Below are positions 25,336 to 34,175 of a stretch of DNA of 64,000 nt, piece after piece. This DNA comes from Colimorpha_A sp045543555 (GTDB taxonomy: Bacteria; Bacillota; Clostridia; Oscillospirales; CAG-272). The stretch spans positions 118,940 through 182,939 of the forward strand of contig JAZQMQ010000025.1 in assembly GCA_045543555.1 (NCBI GenBank), written 5' to 3'. Made by a program: the position numbers and the translations under genes. The notes under the pieces were generated by a model. That model did no database searches, was not told the origin of the DNA, and saw nothing but the letters and a program-made list of their open reading frames with translations. Each line of letters begins with the position of its first letter. Within the stretch, counting starts at the first letter, position 1.

Positions 25336-25818
25336 TTAAAGAAATAATATTGCGATCATAGCCGCGGTGGCAGCAGAAAGCGTAAGCGACAGGCGTGTTC
25401 TTTGAGGCAGGTCGCCTTCTATTTTTTCCAAACACCTCTCAAGCTTTTCCTTGCAATCGATGCAGAGCCGTATCTGATCCTCGGCGTAGCTTTTGCCGAG
25501 AGAACGGGAATAATCGCTCACAAGTGCAAAAGCATCATTGCCGAGAGCAAGGGCGCTTTTATTTTTCATAAGCGCAAAGGTCAGTCCGCTTTCCTTAAGG
25601 TCGCTTGTGAAGCCTATCGAGTCGAGACCTTCATCGGAAAAATCCTCGTAGATATCGGTAAGCGGCTGACGGAAGCATTCTATTCTTGTGCGGATCCTGT
25701 CTATGAGGGATATTATTCCTCTTAGATTCTGTCTCTCATTTCTTAAGGCCATGCTGTAGGAATAACCGAAGCCGATAAGCGATAGGCAGGTTATAACCGT
25801 TCCAACGATCGATATCAT
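25336..25818 (-). CDS. spoIIIAB: stage III sporulation protein AB
   Basis: Product of 160 residues. N-terminal and C-terminal membrane helices enclose a helical domain with RNERQNLRGIISLIDRI and ECFRQPLTDIYEDF, the SpoIIIAB pattern related to GspF. Starts on the last base of the spoIIIAA stop. Confidence 0.92.
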   Translation of the reverse strand: MISIVGTVITCLSLIGFGYSYSMALRNERQNLRGIISLIDRIRTRIECFRQPLTDIYEDFSDEGLDSIGFTSDLKESGLTFALMKNKSALALGNDAFALVSDYSRSLGKSYAEDQIRLCIDCKEKLERCLEKIEGDLPQRTRLSLTLSAATAAMIAILFL

Positions 25819-26657
25819 TATCTCTTGCTCCTTTCACTCAGGTTGATGGAAAAGCCTCTGCCCTCACGTGTGATCCCGACGTACAGGGAAAATACACCCG
25901 CGCGGTCAAGCTCGTAAAACACCCGTCTTGAAAGCAGAGCATCGAGCGATGGCGCATGAGCGGTGGCTACCGTCGGAACACCGAAGGCTTGGGTGTCGAG
26001 AAGTATCTGTGACTCCTTGCGACCGAGCTCGTCGCATATTATGTACTGTGCCGACATGTTTCGTACCGCAAGCTCGATGCCTTTTGCCTTAGGATACCCG
26101 TAATAGATATCTGCGCTTGAACGCACGAAGGCTTCGGGACGGAAAATTTCGTTTCTGCTGTCGATAACAGATACTCTTTTACAGTATGGAGGGGAGGAAA
26201 GAATTGATGCGATGTCGCGTATCAGCGTGGTTTTGCCTACACCGGGAGGGGAATATATGAGCATTCCGGAATTATCGGTTATAAGTCGCTTGACCAGACT
26301 GTTACCGATACCGTAGACGTTACGTGGAATACGAATACGCACCGACGTGATCTCTTTTACCGAGCCGCCGCTTAAAATTCCGCACACTCCCGCGCGAAAG
26401 CCGTCTCCCAAAGGGATATATCCGTCATTTATCATATCCTCGTATGAATGGAGCGAGCCGCGGCACAAGCCTTCTACCGTATATGTCATCTCGTCCTTTG
26501 TAAGCGCTTCGCCAAAGGGAATGCTTTTTTCCGAAACAGTTATGGTCATGGGTCTGTCAGTCAGAAGATGTATTTCACATAGATCACTTATGTCAATTTT
26601 TAAAAGCTGCTCCGATATTCTCGGCGGAAGCAGGGATATTACGTCCGATAGCTGCAT
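25818..26657 (-). CDS. spoIIIAA: stage III sporulation protein AA (secretion-type ATPase)
   Basis: Product of 279 residues. Walker A is PPGVGKTTLIRDIA (residues ~137-150) and Walker B is YIICDELGRKE. It drives the SpoIIIA channel that sustains the engulfed forespore. AAGGAGAGG precedes the start. The first 65 bp lie inside the 3' end of the spoVB-like gene in another frame, so the two are strongly coupled. No separate promoter can be placed in front of it. Confidence 0.94.
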   Translation of the reverse strand: MQLSDVISLLPPRISEQLLKIDISDLCEIHLLTDRPMTITVSEKSIPFGEALTKDEMTYTVEGLCRGSLHSYEDMINDGYIPLGDGFRAGVCGILSGGSVKEITSVRIRIPRNVYGIGNSLVKRLITDNSGMLIYSPPGVGKTTLIRDIASILSSPPYCKRVSVIDSRNEIFRPEAFVRSSADIYYGYPKAKGIELAVRNMSAQYIICDELGRKESQILLDTQAFGVPTVATAHAPSLDALLSRRVFYELDRAGVFSLYVGITREGRGFSINLSERSKR

Positions 26658-28257
26658 TTTTCCTCTCCTTGTCTTTTTTAAGATTATATTTGTCCCGAAG
26701 CGTTTTTATTACCGCACGTATTTGAGAGCAGGGGATTTTTATCGCTCCGAAAACGATCAGAAAGCATACGTAAAGAACTATTGATGAAGCTATCTTAAGT
26801 ACGGTGGCTGCTTTCAGGGTTATGGGCAGAAGGCTTATCAGCTGTGACAGAGCAACCGCACCGATAATACTCAAAATAAGCCTCGGAAGATTTTTGAATA
26901 TGCTAAGATCTATGCCTGTTACTTTTTTCAGGCGGTGAAGGGAGAACGAAAAATTTATAAGCTCACTTATAAGAATGACGACAACGTAGCCCATTATTCC
27001 CATTTTAGGCACGAGCAGGGTTACCGCAATGACGCTTGACGCAGCATCGATGACGTTTATTCTCATTGTGTATATCTGCTCACCGAGACCCTTGAGCATC
27101 GAATCAACAGCGGTGTCAAGGTACATAAACGGTATCAGAGGAGCGAGAACGAGCAGGAATTTTGAAACCGATATATTTCCGTAGATCGAAAGGGAAATAT
27201 CATTGCAAAAATAAGCTATCATTCCCGCCGCTCCAACCGAAAAAATCAGGAAAGAATATAGAATATGATTTATATTCAATCGAATTTTGTCATATTCTTT
27301 TCTTTCGTTTGCCTCGGCAAGCTCGGGTATTGTAAGGGAGCAAAATGAGTATAAAAACGATGCGGGGAAAAATATTATCGGCATCGCCATGCCCGTAAGT
27401 ATCCCATAGGAAGCCATGGCAGAGGAATAGTCAGCTCCGCTCTTTTTCAGCCCTTTTGGAATAAGTATGTGCTCAAGCGCCACAAGTGACGATCTTAAAA
27501 ACGAGGAAAATGATACGGGGAGGGTTATGCCGAGTACACGGGAGGTGATGGGCTCCCGTTCGGTTCCTCGCTGTCTTTGCATCCTTTTTGCCGTACATTT
27601 ATAAAGAATGATGGCAAGAATAAATGAAAATACGTCCGCGCAGACGCTTCCCGCAATTACCGCGGTAAGACATTTGATTCCCGACGATCCCGTTTCGGTT
27701 ATTATGGCGTAGGTCAGGAATATTCTGAAAAACTGTTCGCAAAGCTGAAGGAAGGCACTTTTTGAGGCTTTTCTGATTGCGGTAAAAAAGCCGTTTATAC
27801 AGGATGACAGGGAAATGAACGGAAGTCCCAAGCAGAGTAGGCGCAAAAGCCTGCACGCACCGTTACTTCCTATCCATCTTGCACTGACTGTCGGTGCAAT
27901 AACGAAAAGCAGGATGCTTACGGGCAAGGATACCGCAAGAGAACAGATGAGACAGCGCATAAAAACCGATCTGTACCGCCCCCCTCGGCGTTTGCCCAGC
28001 TCCTCTGCCACAAGTCTTGATGACGAAAGCGAAACTCCTGCGGTGGCTAAGGTGAGCGCGGGTGAATATACTGACATGACGAGCTGATATATTCCCGTGC
28101 CCTCGGCGCCCACGACGGAGGTGATATATACGTTAAAGCTGACGCTTACCGTTCGTATTATAAGTGCGGCAATTGTCAGTATGATTCCGTTGTATAAAAA
28201 CCTTGTGCGATTTCCCGTATCACTCACCTCCGACGATATCATAAAAAATTTATGCAT
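26593..28257 (-). CDS. SpoVB-like polysaccharide flippase (MATE/MVF superfamily)
   Basis: Product of ~554 residues with about fourteen membrane helices. The N-terminal region has VVGAEGTGIYQLVMSVYSP, a hallmark of SpoVB/Wzx-type lipid-carrier flippases; VPKMGIMGYVVVILISE lies near the C-terminus. SpoVB is needed for spore cortex peptidoglycan, and its place directly ahead of spoIIIAA supports a sporulation role. The start is uncertain: ATG 28257 or ATG 28242, neither with a good ribosome site, while GGAGGTGA further in has no suitable start after it. The basic C-terminal tail overlaps spoIIIAA by 65 bp. Confidence 0.82.
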   Translation of the reverse strand: MHKFFMISSEVSDTGNRTRFLYNGIILTIAALIIRTVSVSFNVYITSVVGAEGTGIYQLVMSVYSPALTLATAGVSLSSSRLVAEELGKRRGGRYRSVFMRCLICSLAVSLPVSILLFVIAPTVSARWIGSNGACRLLRLLCLGLPFISLSSCINGFFTAIRKASKSAFLQLCEQFFRIFLTYAIITETGSSGIKCLTAVIAGSVCADVFSFILAIILYKCTAKRMQRQRGTEREPITSRVLGITLPVSFSSFLRSSLVALEHILIPKGLKKSGADYSSAMASYGILTGMAMPIIFFPASFLYSFCSLTIPELAEANERKEYDKIRLNINHILYSFLIFSVGAAGMIAYFCNDISLSIYGNISVSKFLLVLAPLIPFMYLDTAVDSMLKGLGEQIYTMRINVIDAASSVIAVTLLVPKMGIMGYVVVILISELINFSFSLHRLKKVTGIDLSIFKNLPRLILSIIGAVALSQLISLLPITLKAATVLKIASSIVLYVCFLIVFGAIKIPCSQIRAVIKTLRDKYNLKKDKERKNAAIGRNIPASAENIGAAFKN

Positions 28258-28405
28258 AATACCATAGAATTTAGAACGTGCATGAAAAACCGCACAAATG
28301 AAGGAGGCGGAGGTCAAAAAAGTCAAATAAGATGCAGAAAAGACGATTTTGCGCCGAAATTTACAAGTTTTAGGATATAAAATTTCAAAAAATGCGTTTT
28401 TTCTA

Positions 28406-28434
28406 TTGACAAATTAAAGCGCTGATAGTATAAT
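28406..28434 (+). promoter_or_regulatory. full-consensus promoter of gdhA
   Basis: TTGACA (28406-28411), 17-bp spacer, TATAAT (28429-28434), 47 bp before the start. Upstream, 28258-28405, nothing else is recognised. Confidence 0.88.
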
Positions 28435-28481
28435 TGTTTCATATTTTTAATTTTTCTCTGTGCCAAGGAGGTTAACAAATT

Positions 28482-29834
28482 ATGGCATTCGTAAATGAAT
28501 ATCTTAAGGGCGTCTACGAGAAGGTAGTACGCGACAATCCCGGTGAAAATGAGTTCCACCAGACCGTAAAGGAGGTTCTCGAGAGCATTCAGCCCGTTAT
28601 CGAGGCGCGCCCCGATCTTGTTAAGGCAGGCGTAGTTGACAGAATGGTAGAGCCTGAGAGAACTATTTCCTTCCGTGTTCCGTGGGTCGATGATAACGGT
28701 AACGTTCAGGTAAATAAGGGCTACAGAGTTCAGTTTAACTCTGCTATCGGTCCTTACAAGGGCGGTATCCGCTTCCATCCTACAGTAAATCTCTCCATTA
28801 TGAAGTTCCTCGGATTTGAGCAGACCTTCAAAAACTCCCTCACTACTCTCCCCATGGGCGGCGGTAAGGGCGGCGCAAACTTCGATCCCAGAGGCAAGTC
28901 CGATATGGAGGTTATGCGCTTCTGCCAGTCATTTATGACCGAGCTTCAGAAGCACATCGGCGCAAACCCCCACGTTCCCGCAGGTGACATCGGCGTAGGT
29001 GCAAGAGAGGACGGCTATATGTTCGGACAGTACAAGAGACGCCGCGACGAGTTCACCGGCGTGCTCACCGGTAAGGGACTTTCCTACGGCGGATCCCTCA
29101 TTCGTCCCGAGGCTACCGGTTACGGCGCAGTTTACTACACCGTTGAGATGCTCAAGCCCTTCGGTGACGATATCAAGGGCAAGACCTTCGTAGTATCCGG
29201 CTTCGGTAACGTTGCTTGGGGTACCGTAAAGAAGGTTACCGAGCTTGGCGGTAAGGTTATCGCTATTTCCGGCCCCGACGGCTACGTTTACGACGAGGAC
29301 GGCGTAAATACCGAGGAAAAGATCAACTATATGCTCGAAATGCGTGCTTCCTGCCGCAACAGAGTTGAGGATTACGCAGATAAGTTCGGCGTTCCCTTCT
29401 TTGCAGGTCAGAAGCCTTGGGGAGTTAAGGCAGACATTCTTATGCCCTGCGCTACTCAGAACGAGGTTGATGTTAAGGAAGCAGAGCAGATCATCGCAAA
29501 CGGCGTTAAGTACTACGTTGAGGTTTCCAATATGCCCTCCACCAACGAGGCAGTGGCGCTTCTTAAGAAGAACGGCGTAGTAGTTGCTCCCTCCAAGGCA
29601 GTTAACGCAGGCGGTGTTGCAACCTCCGGTCTTGAAATGTCTCAGAACAGCATGCGCTACAGCTGGACCGCTGAAGAGGTTGACGCTAAGCTTCACCAGA
29701 TCATGAAGAACATCTTCGATACCTCCGTTGAGGCTGCAAATAAGTACGGTCTCGGCGACGACCTCGTTGCAGGCGCAAACATCGCAGGCTTCATCAAGGT
29801 CGCAGAGGCAATGCTCGCACAGGGCGTTTGCTGA
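28482..29834 (+). CDS. gdhA: NADP-specific glutamate dehydrogenase
   Basis: Hexameric enzyme making glutamate from 2-oxoglutarate, ammonia and NADPH; 450 residues, usual for the bacterial class. The substrate-binding stretches GYRVQFNSAIGPYKGGIRFH and LPMGGGKGGANFDP (catalytic Lys) are intact, as are the Rossmann motif VSGFGNVAWGTVKK and the C-terminal SRYSWTAEEVD-like region. Strongly biased codons and a perfect promoter point to high expression. Single-gene unit between promoter and terminator; main ammonia-assimilation route is inferred. Confidence 0.96.
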   Translation: MAFVNEYLKGVYEKVVRDNPGENEFHQTVKEVLESIQPVIEARPDLVKAGVVDRMVEPERTISFRVPWVDDNGNVQVNKGYRVQFNSAIGPYKGGIRFHPTVNLSIMKFLGFEQTFKNSLTTLPMGGGKGGANFDPRGKSDMEVMRFCQSFMTELQKHIGANPHVPAGDIGVGAREDGYMFGQYKRRRDEFTGVLTGKGLSYGGSLIRPEATGYGAVYYTVEMLKPFGDDIKGKTFVVSGFGNVAWGTVKKVTELGGKVIAISGPDGYVYDEDGVNTEEKINYMLEMRASCRNRVEDYADKFGVPFFAGQKPWGVKADILMPCATQNEVDVKEAEQIIANGVKYYVEVSNMPSTNEAVALLKKNGVVVAPSKAVNAGGVATSGLEMSQNSMRYSWTAEEVDAKLHQIMKNIFDTSVEAANKYGLGDDLVAGANIAGFIKVAEAMLAQGVC

Positions 29835-29879
29835 TAAATAACCAGCTGCAAATTAAAACCGGACGAACGTTTTGCACAA

Positions 29880-29896
29880 GTCCGTTAAAAACGGAC
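29880..29896 (+). terminator. small hairpin after gdhA
   Basis: GTCCGTT and AACGGAC form a 7-bp stem with a 3-base loop shortly after the gdhA stop; no T-tract, so the next hairpin is the more likely terminator. Confidence 0.4.
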
Positions 29897-29901
29897 AATT
29901 G

Positions 29902-29952
29902 AAAAAACACCTCCTATGGTAGAATAAAAACATCTGCCATAGGGGTGTTTTT
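29902..29952 (+). terminator. terminator of gdhA
   Basis: AAAACACC-T-CCTATGG pairs with CCATAGG-G-GTGTTTT across an 18-base loop and ends in TTTTT. The following ~100 bp to 30054 contain nothing recognisable. Confidence 0.75.
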
Positions 29953-30054
29953 GTGCTGTCCGTACAATTTGGGACACAACAATCTGATAAGGGTTTTTAT
30001 CGTAAATGTAATAATTTGATAGCCACGTATCAGTAAAAAAGGTCAAAATTACTC

Positions 30055-30083
30055 TTGACAACAGACATGAATTATGGGATAAT
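30055..30083 (+). promoter_or_regulatory. promoter of the riboswitch-pfl operon
   Basis: TTGACA (30055-30060), 17-bp spacer, GATAAT (30078-30083). Transcription would start near 30090, placing the riboswitch in the leader. Confidence 0.78.
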
Positions 30084-30120
30084 ATAAAGGATGAGAGAAA
30101 CTCTCAAAAAACAAATAGCG

Positions 30121-30240
30121 TTTGCAGGACTGACGGAAAACGCGGGACACCGCGGGGGACTGCAGACAGACGTGGCTCGGTATAAGAGCTGCTTTAGCCG
30201 ACCGTCTGGGCAAAACTGTTTTAGCAGCTTTGCCTTTTTT
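30121..30240 (+). promoter_or_regulatory. ZTP riboswitch (pfl motif) with terminator
   Basis: The leader matches the ZTP/ZMP-binding pfl motif. P1 pairs TTTGCAG (30121-30127) with CTGCAGA (30160-30166). The conserved GACTGACGGAAAA internal loop follows, then P2 CGCGG-GACA-CCGCG (30141-30154) and the GGGGA tract. After a linker, the TCGG/CCGA helix is followed by the conserved CCGTCTGGGCA (30202-30212). GGCAAAACTG at 30209-30218 pairs with CAGCTTTGCC (30225-30234) and runs into T6, forming a terminator that shares the GGGCA of the aptamer. Ligand binding should therefore prevent termination and raise pfl expression when ZTP signals low 10-formyl-THF. Confidence 0.88.
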
Positions 30241-30278
30241 GTTATCTGCTAAAAACCGTGACTACAGGAGGTAATAAA

Positions 30279-32510
30279 ATGAAGCACGTAAATTGGACAG
30301 GATTTAACGAAGGAGTATGGCAGGACGAAATAAACGTCCGCGACTTCATTCAGAAAAACTATAAGCCCTACGAGGGCAGCCCCGACTTCCTTGCAGGCGC
30401 AACGCCCCGTACAGATGCGCTTATGAAGAAGGTTCAGGGCCTTTTCGCCATTGAAAGACAGTTTGGCGGAGTCCTCGATATCGACACCGCAACAGTTTCG
30501 GGCCCCGCATCCTATTCTGCGGGATATATCGATAAGGATAACGAAATCATCGTAGGTATGCAGACGAACCGTCCGCTCAAGAGAAGCATACACCCCTTCT
30601 GCGGAATCAGAATGGTCCGTCAGGCTTGTGAGGCGTACGGCTACAAGCTCAGCCGCAAGGTCGAGGAGGAATTCCGTTACCGCACCACCCATAACGACGG
30701 CGTTTTCCGTGCGTACACCGATGAGATGCGTGCCGCAAGAAAGAGCCATATTATAACGGGTCTTCCCGATGCATACGGCAGAGGCCGTATTATCGGTGAC
30801 TACCGCAGAGTTGCCCTTTACGGTGTTGACCGTCTTATCGAGGAAAAGAAGAAGGACAAGGCAAAGCTTGCCGAAAACGCATTCGATACCGATGAAATAA
30901 GACTCGACGAGGAGCTTTTCCAGCAGATCGCGTTCCTCGGATTTATGAAGGAAATGGCGCAGATCTACGGATTTGATATCAGCCAGCCCGCTTCCAATGC
31001 CCGCGAGGCGATCCAATGGACCTATTTCGGCTACCTTGCAGCTATCAAGGAGCAGAATGGTGCGGCAATGTCGCTCGGCCGCGTAAGTACATTCTTTGAT
31101 ATTTACATTGAAAGAGATATAGCAAACGGTACTCTCACCGAGGAGGGTGCGCAGGAGCTTATGGACGATTTCGTTATGAAGCTCCGTATTGCCCGTCACC
31201 TCCGTACTCCCGAGTACAACGAGCTTTTCGGCGGCGACCCCATGTGGATCACCGAGGCTGTCGGCGGTATGGGTGAGGACGGAAGAACTCTCGTCACCAA
31301 GAACAGCTACCGTATGCTAAATACACTCTATACCCTCGGTTCATCTCCGGAGCCTAACCTTACGGTTCTTTGGTCTACCGCTCTGCCCGAGCACTTCAAG
31401 AAATACTGCGCAAAGGTCTCCTCCGACACCGACTCCATTCAGTATGAGAGCGACGATCTTATGCGTCCTATCTACGGTGACGATTACGCAATTGCTTGCT
31501 GTGTATCCGCTATGAAGGTGGGCAAGCAGATGCAGTTCTTCGGAGCAAGATGTAACCTTGCAAAGCTTCTCCTTCTTGCTATTAACGGCGGTTACGATAC
31601 GTCAAGCGCAATGCATATCGGACCTCAAATGCCCGTTATGGAGTGCGACACCCTCGATTACGACGAGGTTATGAAACGTATGGAGACGTATATGCAGTGG
31701 CTCTGCCATCTCTACGTCAACACAATGAACATAATTCACTATATGCACGATAAGTACGCATATGAAAAGAGCCAGATGGCACTTCACGACACCTACGTTG
31801 AGCGTCTTATGGCGTTCGGTATTGCGGGTCTTTCCGTGGTTGCCGATTCGCTGAGTGCAATAAAATATGCGTCCGTCGTTCCAATTAAGGACGATAACGG
31901 CTTTATTGTGGACTTCAATACGACAGGCGACTTCCCCAAGTTTGGTAATCACGACGACAGAGTTGACCTTATTGCCAAGGACATGACTCACCGTATGATA
32001 GTCGAGCTCCGCAAGACACCCACCTACCGTAAGGCTGTGCACACTCTGTCGGTGCTCACCATTACTTCAAACGTAATGTACGGTAAAAACACAGGTGCGA
32101 CCCCCGACGGACGTCCTAATGCCGCACCATTCGCACCGGGTGCTAACCCAATGCACAACCGCGAGGAGAACGGTGCACTGGCATCGCTTAACTCTGTTGC
32201 CAAGATCAGCTACGACGATTGCCGCGACGGTATCTCCAATACCTTCTCGATAACTCCCGAGGCTCTCGGAAGGAACGAAGAGGAAAGGATCGATAACCTC
32301 GTGCATATCCTCGACGGATATTTTGCCAAGGGTGCGCATCACATAAATATCAACGTCCTTAACCGTGAAACGCTCATGAAAGCATATGAGAACCCCGAGG
32401 ATTATCCCAACCTTACAATAAGAGTTTCGGGTTACGCGGTCAACTTCAACAAGCTCTCCCGCGAGCAGCAGCGTGAGGTCATCAGCCGTACCTTCCACGA
32501 AAGCGTATGA
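30279..32510 (+). CDS. pflB: formate C-acetyltransferase (pyruvate formate-lyase)
   Basis: Glycyl-radical enzyme splitting pyruvate with CoA to acetyl-CoA and formate under anaerobic conditions. The 743-residue product has the adjacent catalytic Cys407-Cys408 (IACCVSAMKVGKQ) and the glycyl-radical site Gly718 in RVSGYAVNF. ATG 30279 is chosen because GGAGG stands directly ahead; an in-frame GTG 21 bp earlier precedes that site. The formate feeds 10-formyl-THF synthesis, which explains control by the ZTP riboswitch. Its activating enzyme overlaps the 3' end by 4 bp. Confidence 0.97.
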   Translation: MKHVNWTGFNEGVWQDEINVRDFIQKNYKPYEGSPDFLAGATPRTDALMKKVQGLFAIERQFGGVLDIDTATVSGPASYSAGYIDKDNEIIVGMQTNRPLKRSIHPFCGIRMVRQACEAYGYKLSRKVEEEFRYRTTHNDGVFRAYTDEMRAARKSHIITGLPDAYGRGRIIGDYRRVALYGVDRLIEEKKKDKAKLAENAFDTDEIRLDEELFQQIAFLGFMKEMAQIYGFDISQPASNAREAIQWTYFGYLAAIKEQNGAAMSLGRVSTFFDIYIERDIANGTLTEEGAQELMDDFVMKLRIARHLRTPEYNELFGGDPMWITEAVGGMGEDGRTLVTKNSYRMLNTLYTLGSSPEPNLTVLWSTALPEHFKKYCAKVSSDTDSIQYESDDLMRPIYGDDYAIACCVSAMKVGKQMQFFGARCNLAKLLLLAINGGYDTSSAMHIGPQMPVMECDTLDYDEVMKRMETYMQWLCHLYVNTMNIIHYMHDKYAYEKSQMALHDTYVERLMAFGIAGLSVVADSLSAIKYASVVPIKDDNGFIVDFNTTGDFPKFGNHDDRVDLIAKDMTHRMIVELRKTPTYRKAVHTLSVLTITSNVMYGKNTGATPDGRPNAAPFAPGANPMHNREENGALASLNSVAKISYDDCRDGISNTFSITPEALGRNEEERIDNLVHILDGYFAKGAHHININVLNRETLMKAYENPEDYPNLTIRVSGYAVNFNKLSREQQREVISRTFHESV

Positions 32511-33226
32511 CCGAAAATAAAGCTCTCATAGGTAGGGTACATTCCATACAGAGTATGGGTACTCTCGACGGCCCGGGCGTGCGTTTCGTCGTGTTTGTGC
32601 AGGGCTGTCCCCTGCGTTGTAAATGCTGTCATAACCCCGATACGTGGGATAATGACGGTGGTAAGGAATATACCCCCGAGGAGCTTGTAAAAAAAGCACT
32701 TCGGTACAGAGAATATTTCGGTGACGAGGGTGGTATTACGGTGTCGGGCGGCGAGCCTCTGCTTCAGGCAGAGTTCGTTTCAGAGCTTTTCCGCTTTTGC
32801 CATGAGGAAGGGATAAACACCTGCCTCGATACGTCTGGCTGCCTGATGAACGACAGCGTTAAAAAACTGCTGTCTTATACCGACAGAGTTCTGCTCGATG
32901 TAAAATATACAACGGATGAGGACTACCGTGAAAACGTTGGCTGCGGAATCGACGGTGTAATAGAGTTTTTACGGTATCTTGAAGAAAAAAAGATACCAAC
33001 AACTCTCCGTCAGGTTATAATTCCGACTGTAAACGATTCCGAAGAGCAGGTAAGGTCGCTGAAGAGTATCGCACACAGCCACAAAAACGTGGACAAGGTT
33101 GAGCTTTTGCCATTTCGGAAAATATGTCAGGTAAAATATGATGGGCTTGGCATACAATTTCCGTTTTCCCACATTCCCGAGCCCGATAGGGCGAAAATGA
33201 AAGCGCTTGAGCAGATAATTAAATAA
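32507..33226 (+). CDS. pflA: pyruvate formate-lyase activating enzyme
   Basis: Radical SAM enzyme that installs the glycyl radical on pyruvate formate-lyase. The 239-residue product has the Cys-x3-Cys-x2-Cys cluster motif in GCPLRCKCCHNPDTW (residues ~32-46) and the SAM-binding GGITVSGGEPLLQAEF stretch. It starts in the ATGA overlap with pflB, so subunit and activator are made together, and a strong terminator follows. Confidence 0.96.
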   Translation: MTENKALIGRVHSIQSMGTLDGPGVRFVVFVQGCPLRCKCCHNPDTWDNDGGKEYTPEELVKKALRYREYFGDEGGITVSGGEPLLQAEFVSELFRFCHEEGINTCLDTSGCLMNDSVKKLLSYTDRVLLDVKYTTDEDYRENVGCGIDGVIEFLRYLEEKKIPTTLRQVIIPTVNDSEEQVRSLKSIAHSHKNVDKVELLPFRKICQVKYDGLGIQFPFSHIPEPDRAKMKALEQIIK

Positions 33227-33227
33227 A

Positions 33228-33289
33228 AAAACGGAGCATTGAAGTGAACTGTTTGGGGTTCGCTTCAGCATTGCTCCGTTTTTTTTATT
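33228..33289. terminator. terminator of pflBA
   Basis: AAACGGAGCA pairs with TGCTCCGTTT, with an inner GTGAAC/GTTCGC stem, then T8. It also lies at the end of the converging deacetylase gene. Confidence 0.88.
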
Positions 33290-33992
33290 ATAAGAGAATC
33301 TCCTTGTTCGTTCCGTAGAATATGTCGTCTTTACCGCTGATCATCTTGAAAAATTCCTCAAGCTTCACCCAATAATCCGCGCCGTAATCCATTTCGTAGG
33401 AATGACCCCAGATATAGAAAATTTGCGGTGTTTCGGTCTTGAGAGATATGAATTTCTCGCCCATCGCCATCATTTTATCGAAATCGAGATGATAGACCGT
33501 GGGGTTGAAGCGGTAAAGATTATCCTGAAGGTCAAAGCTGCCATTATCGGCGATGGTGCGGGCATATTTTATGCCCGTATTTTGCCTTATTATTTCTGCA
33601 ACGCGGTCGTTATTGTTGACACCGCCGCCCGGGTACGCCATTCCGATAACCTCGTATCCTGCTAATTCTGAAAGATTTAACCTGTCCTGTTCAACCTGAC
33701 GGACAATTTCATTATCCTCGCAATTCGGAAGAAGGGGGTGTGTAAGTGTGTGGGCTGCTACCTCGTGACCCTCGTAAACGTATTTTACATCTTCGGGATG
33801 AATTTTGTAGTGAGAAATGCGAAGATCCTTGCGGACAAGTATGCCTTTATGTGCCAAAAGCTCAGAATTTATATTGAATGTGCACTTTAAATCATACTTA
33901 TTTAAAAGTTCAACCAGCCTTATGTCCTGTGTGACTCCATCATCATAACTGAATGTAATGGCCTTGTTTTTTCCGTTCCATGCAGTGCTCAT
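33288..33992 (-). CDS. polysaccharide deacetylase family protein
   Basis: Product of 234 residues of the NodB-homology (CE4-like) family. Motif 1 is TFSYDDGVTQDIRL with the two Asp; motif 2 is AAHTLTHPLLP with the metal-binding His pair. There is no signal peptide, so it appears cytoplasmic, and the substrate is not evident. ATG 33992 follows GAAAGGA. A paralogue with the same opening pattern sits at 41803-42663. Promoter TTTACT-17-TACTAT at 34046-34074 on the minus strand is plausible. Confidence 0.85.
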   Translation of the reverse strand: MSTAWNGKNKAITFSYDDGVTQDIRLVELLNKYDLKCTFNINSELLAHKGILVRKDLRISHYKIHPEDVKYVYEGHEVAAHTLTHPLLPNCEDNEIVRQVEQDRLNLSELAGYEVIGMAYPGGGVNNNDRVAEIIRQNTGIKYARTIADNGSFDLQDNLYRFNPTVYHLDFDKMMAMGEKFISLKTETPQIFYIWGHSYEMDYGADYWVKLEEFFKMISGKDDIFYGTNKEILL

Positions 33993-34140
33993 ATTAATAT
34001 TCCTTTCATTATACAATATTTTAAAGCAATATTATCCTACTTATAATAGTATCACATTCAAATTGAAAAGTAAATGCAACCGTGAAAAATAAATAATAAT
34101 TATCAGTTGCAACGCGCACAGCTTTTGATAAGCAAAAAAT

Positions 34141-34166
34141 AAGCGAGGTGAAGTTCACCTCGCTTT
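34141..34166 (-). terminator. terminator of the Imm32-like gene
   Basis: A perfect palindrome AAGCGAGGTGAA/TTCACCTCGCTT; on the minus strand it continues into TATTTTTT. It is 9 bp past the stop codon at 34176. Bases 34081-34140 hold nothing else recognisable. Confidence 0.85.
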
Positions 34167-34175
34167 TGAATATTT

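Noticed and set aside
26593..26657. Frameshift or assembly error at the spoVB-spoIIIAA junction
   Set aside because: Both proteins read through the overlap with intact ends and spoIIIAA has a normal start and ribosome site, so a true overlap is more likely, though it deserves the check listed in the findings.
28929..29696. 255-codon minus-strand frame inside gdhA
   Set aside because: Antisense shadow of a strongly biased gene; no motifs or ribosome site.
30249..31199. 316-codon minus-strand frame inside pflB
   Set aside because: Antisense shadow; it also covers the riboswitch terminator.
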